DNA of 64,000 nucleotides from Undaria pinnatifida. Lineage: Eukaryota > Sar > Phaeophyceae > Laminariales > Alariaceae. Shown here in pieces: positions 63,746 through 64,000 of the stretch. The number at the start of each line of letters is the position of its first letter. The stretch's first letter is position 1. Where the stretch lies: NCBI GenBank assembly GCA_012845835.1, contig JABAKD010000011.1, positions 13,602,214 to 13,666,213 on the forward strand, read 5' to 3'. The position numbers were made by a program, and so were the translations under genes. Below the pieces are notes generated by a model. The model ran no database searches. It worked only from the letters and a program-made list of their open reading frames with translations, and was not told where the DNA came from.

Positions 63746-64000
63746 TCTATACCATACCACACCACCGCCGCCACTGGGGGACCCCACCCCTGCTGTGTAA
63801 AGAAATCGAAATCCAGATGATCGGCTTCCCGTCTTTTTCTCCTCATCACCCGACTCCGGCACCCCTTTCAGCGGCGTTGATGCTGTTACGGAGGGCTCTA
63901 CGTAGCTAATTCAGCCGTGCACGAATAAGACATGCGACGTTAGGTCTGTTCTCTCATGATACCACAGGGCATGCCATGCCAAGGATGCTTCATATATATG

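Overview
The window is nuclear DNA of a eukaryote with intron-rich genes and many repeats. It is most likely a stramenopile, and probably a brown alga. That call rests on the style of the zinc-cluster regulator and the AGC kinase, on long introns full of mobile elements, and on the lack of any bacterial-type gene packing. I could not test it by database search. Only two protein genes can be reconstructed with confidence; they are convergent, about 10.8 kb apart at their 3' ends. Almost everything else is repeats.

Gene 1 (+ strand, from beyond the left edge to 8411) is the C-terminal two thirds of an AGC-family protein kinase of the S6K/AKT type. Seven in-frame exons run from the end of the catalytic loop through DFG, activation loop, APE, AGC C-tail and a hydrophobic motif. 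Its first visible intron (20-1664) is a GTTGGT/GTTAGC minisatellite. Embedded in it are several decayed copies of the upstream exon end, and next to its 3' end lies a decayed copy of the DFG exon start.

Gene 2 (- strand, 47079 to 19183) is a complete fungal-type Zn2Cys6 regulator of 921 residues in 12 exons whose phases all agree. Intron 2 is about 16 kb, intron 9 about 4.5 kb, and nearly every intron carries its own satellite or transposon. The C-terminal exon encodes a short array resembling pentapeptide repeats. Intron 11 holds a second copy of the end of exon 11, so both genes show duplicated exon ends inside satellite introns.

Repeats: an A-tailed SINE-like retroposon in five copies (two with clear target-site duplications); a tRNA-headed SINE in two copies; two miniature LTR elements (TRIM type) with TG...CA ends, primer-binding site, polypurine tract and 4-bp duplications; a 1163-bp terminal-inverted-repeat element with TA duplications and a 17-bp perfect hairpin; several MITE-like families; a 74-bp tandem array of alternating subtypes with one inverted unit; and many micro- and minisatellites. 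The interval 47.1-64 kb upstream of gene 2 shows no gene I can defend, only repeat families and a decayed retroelement-like coding remnant at 51.5-52.4 kb.
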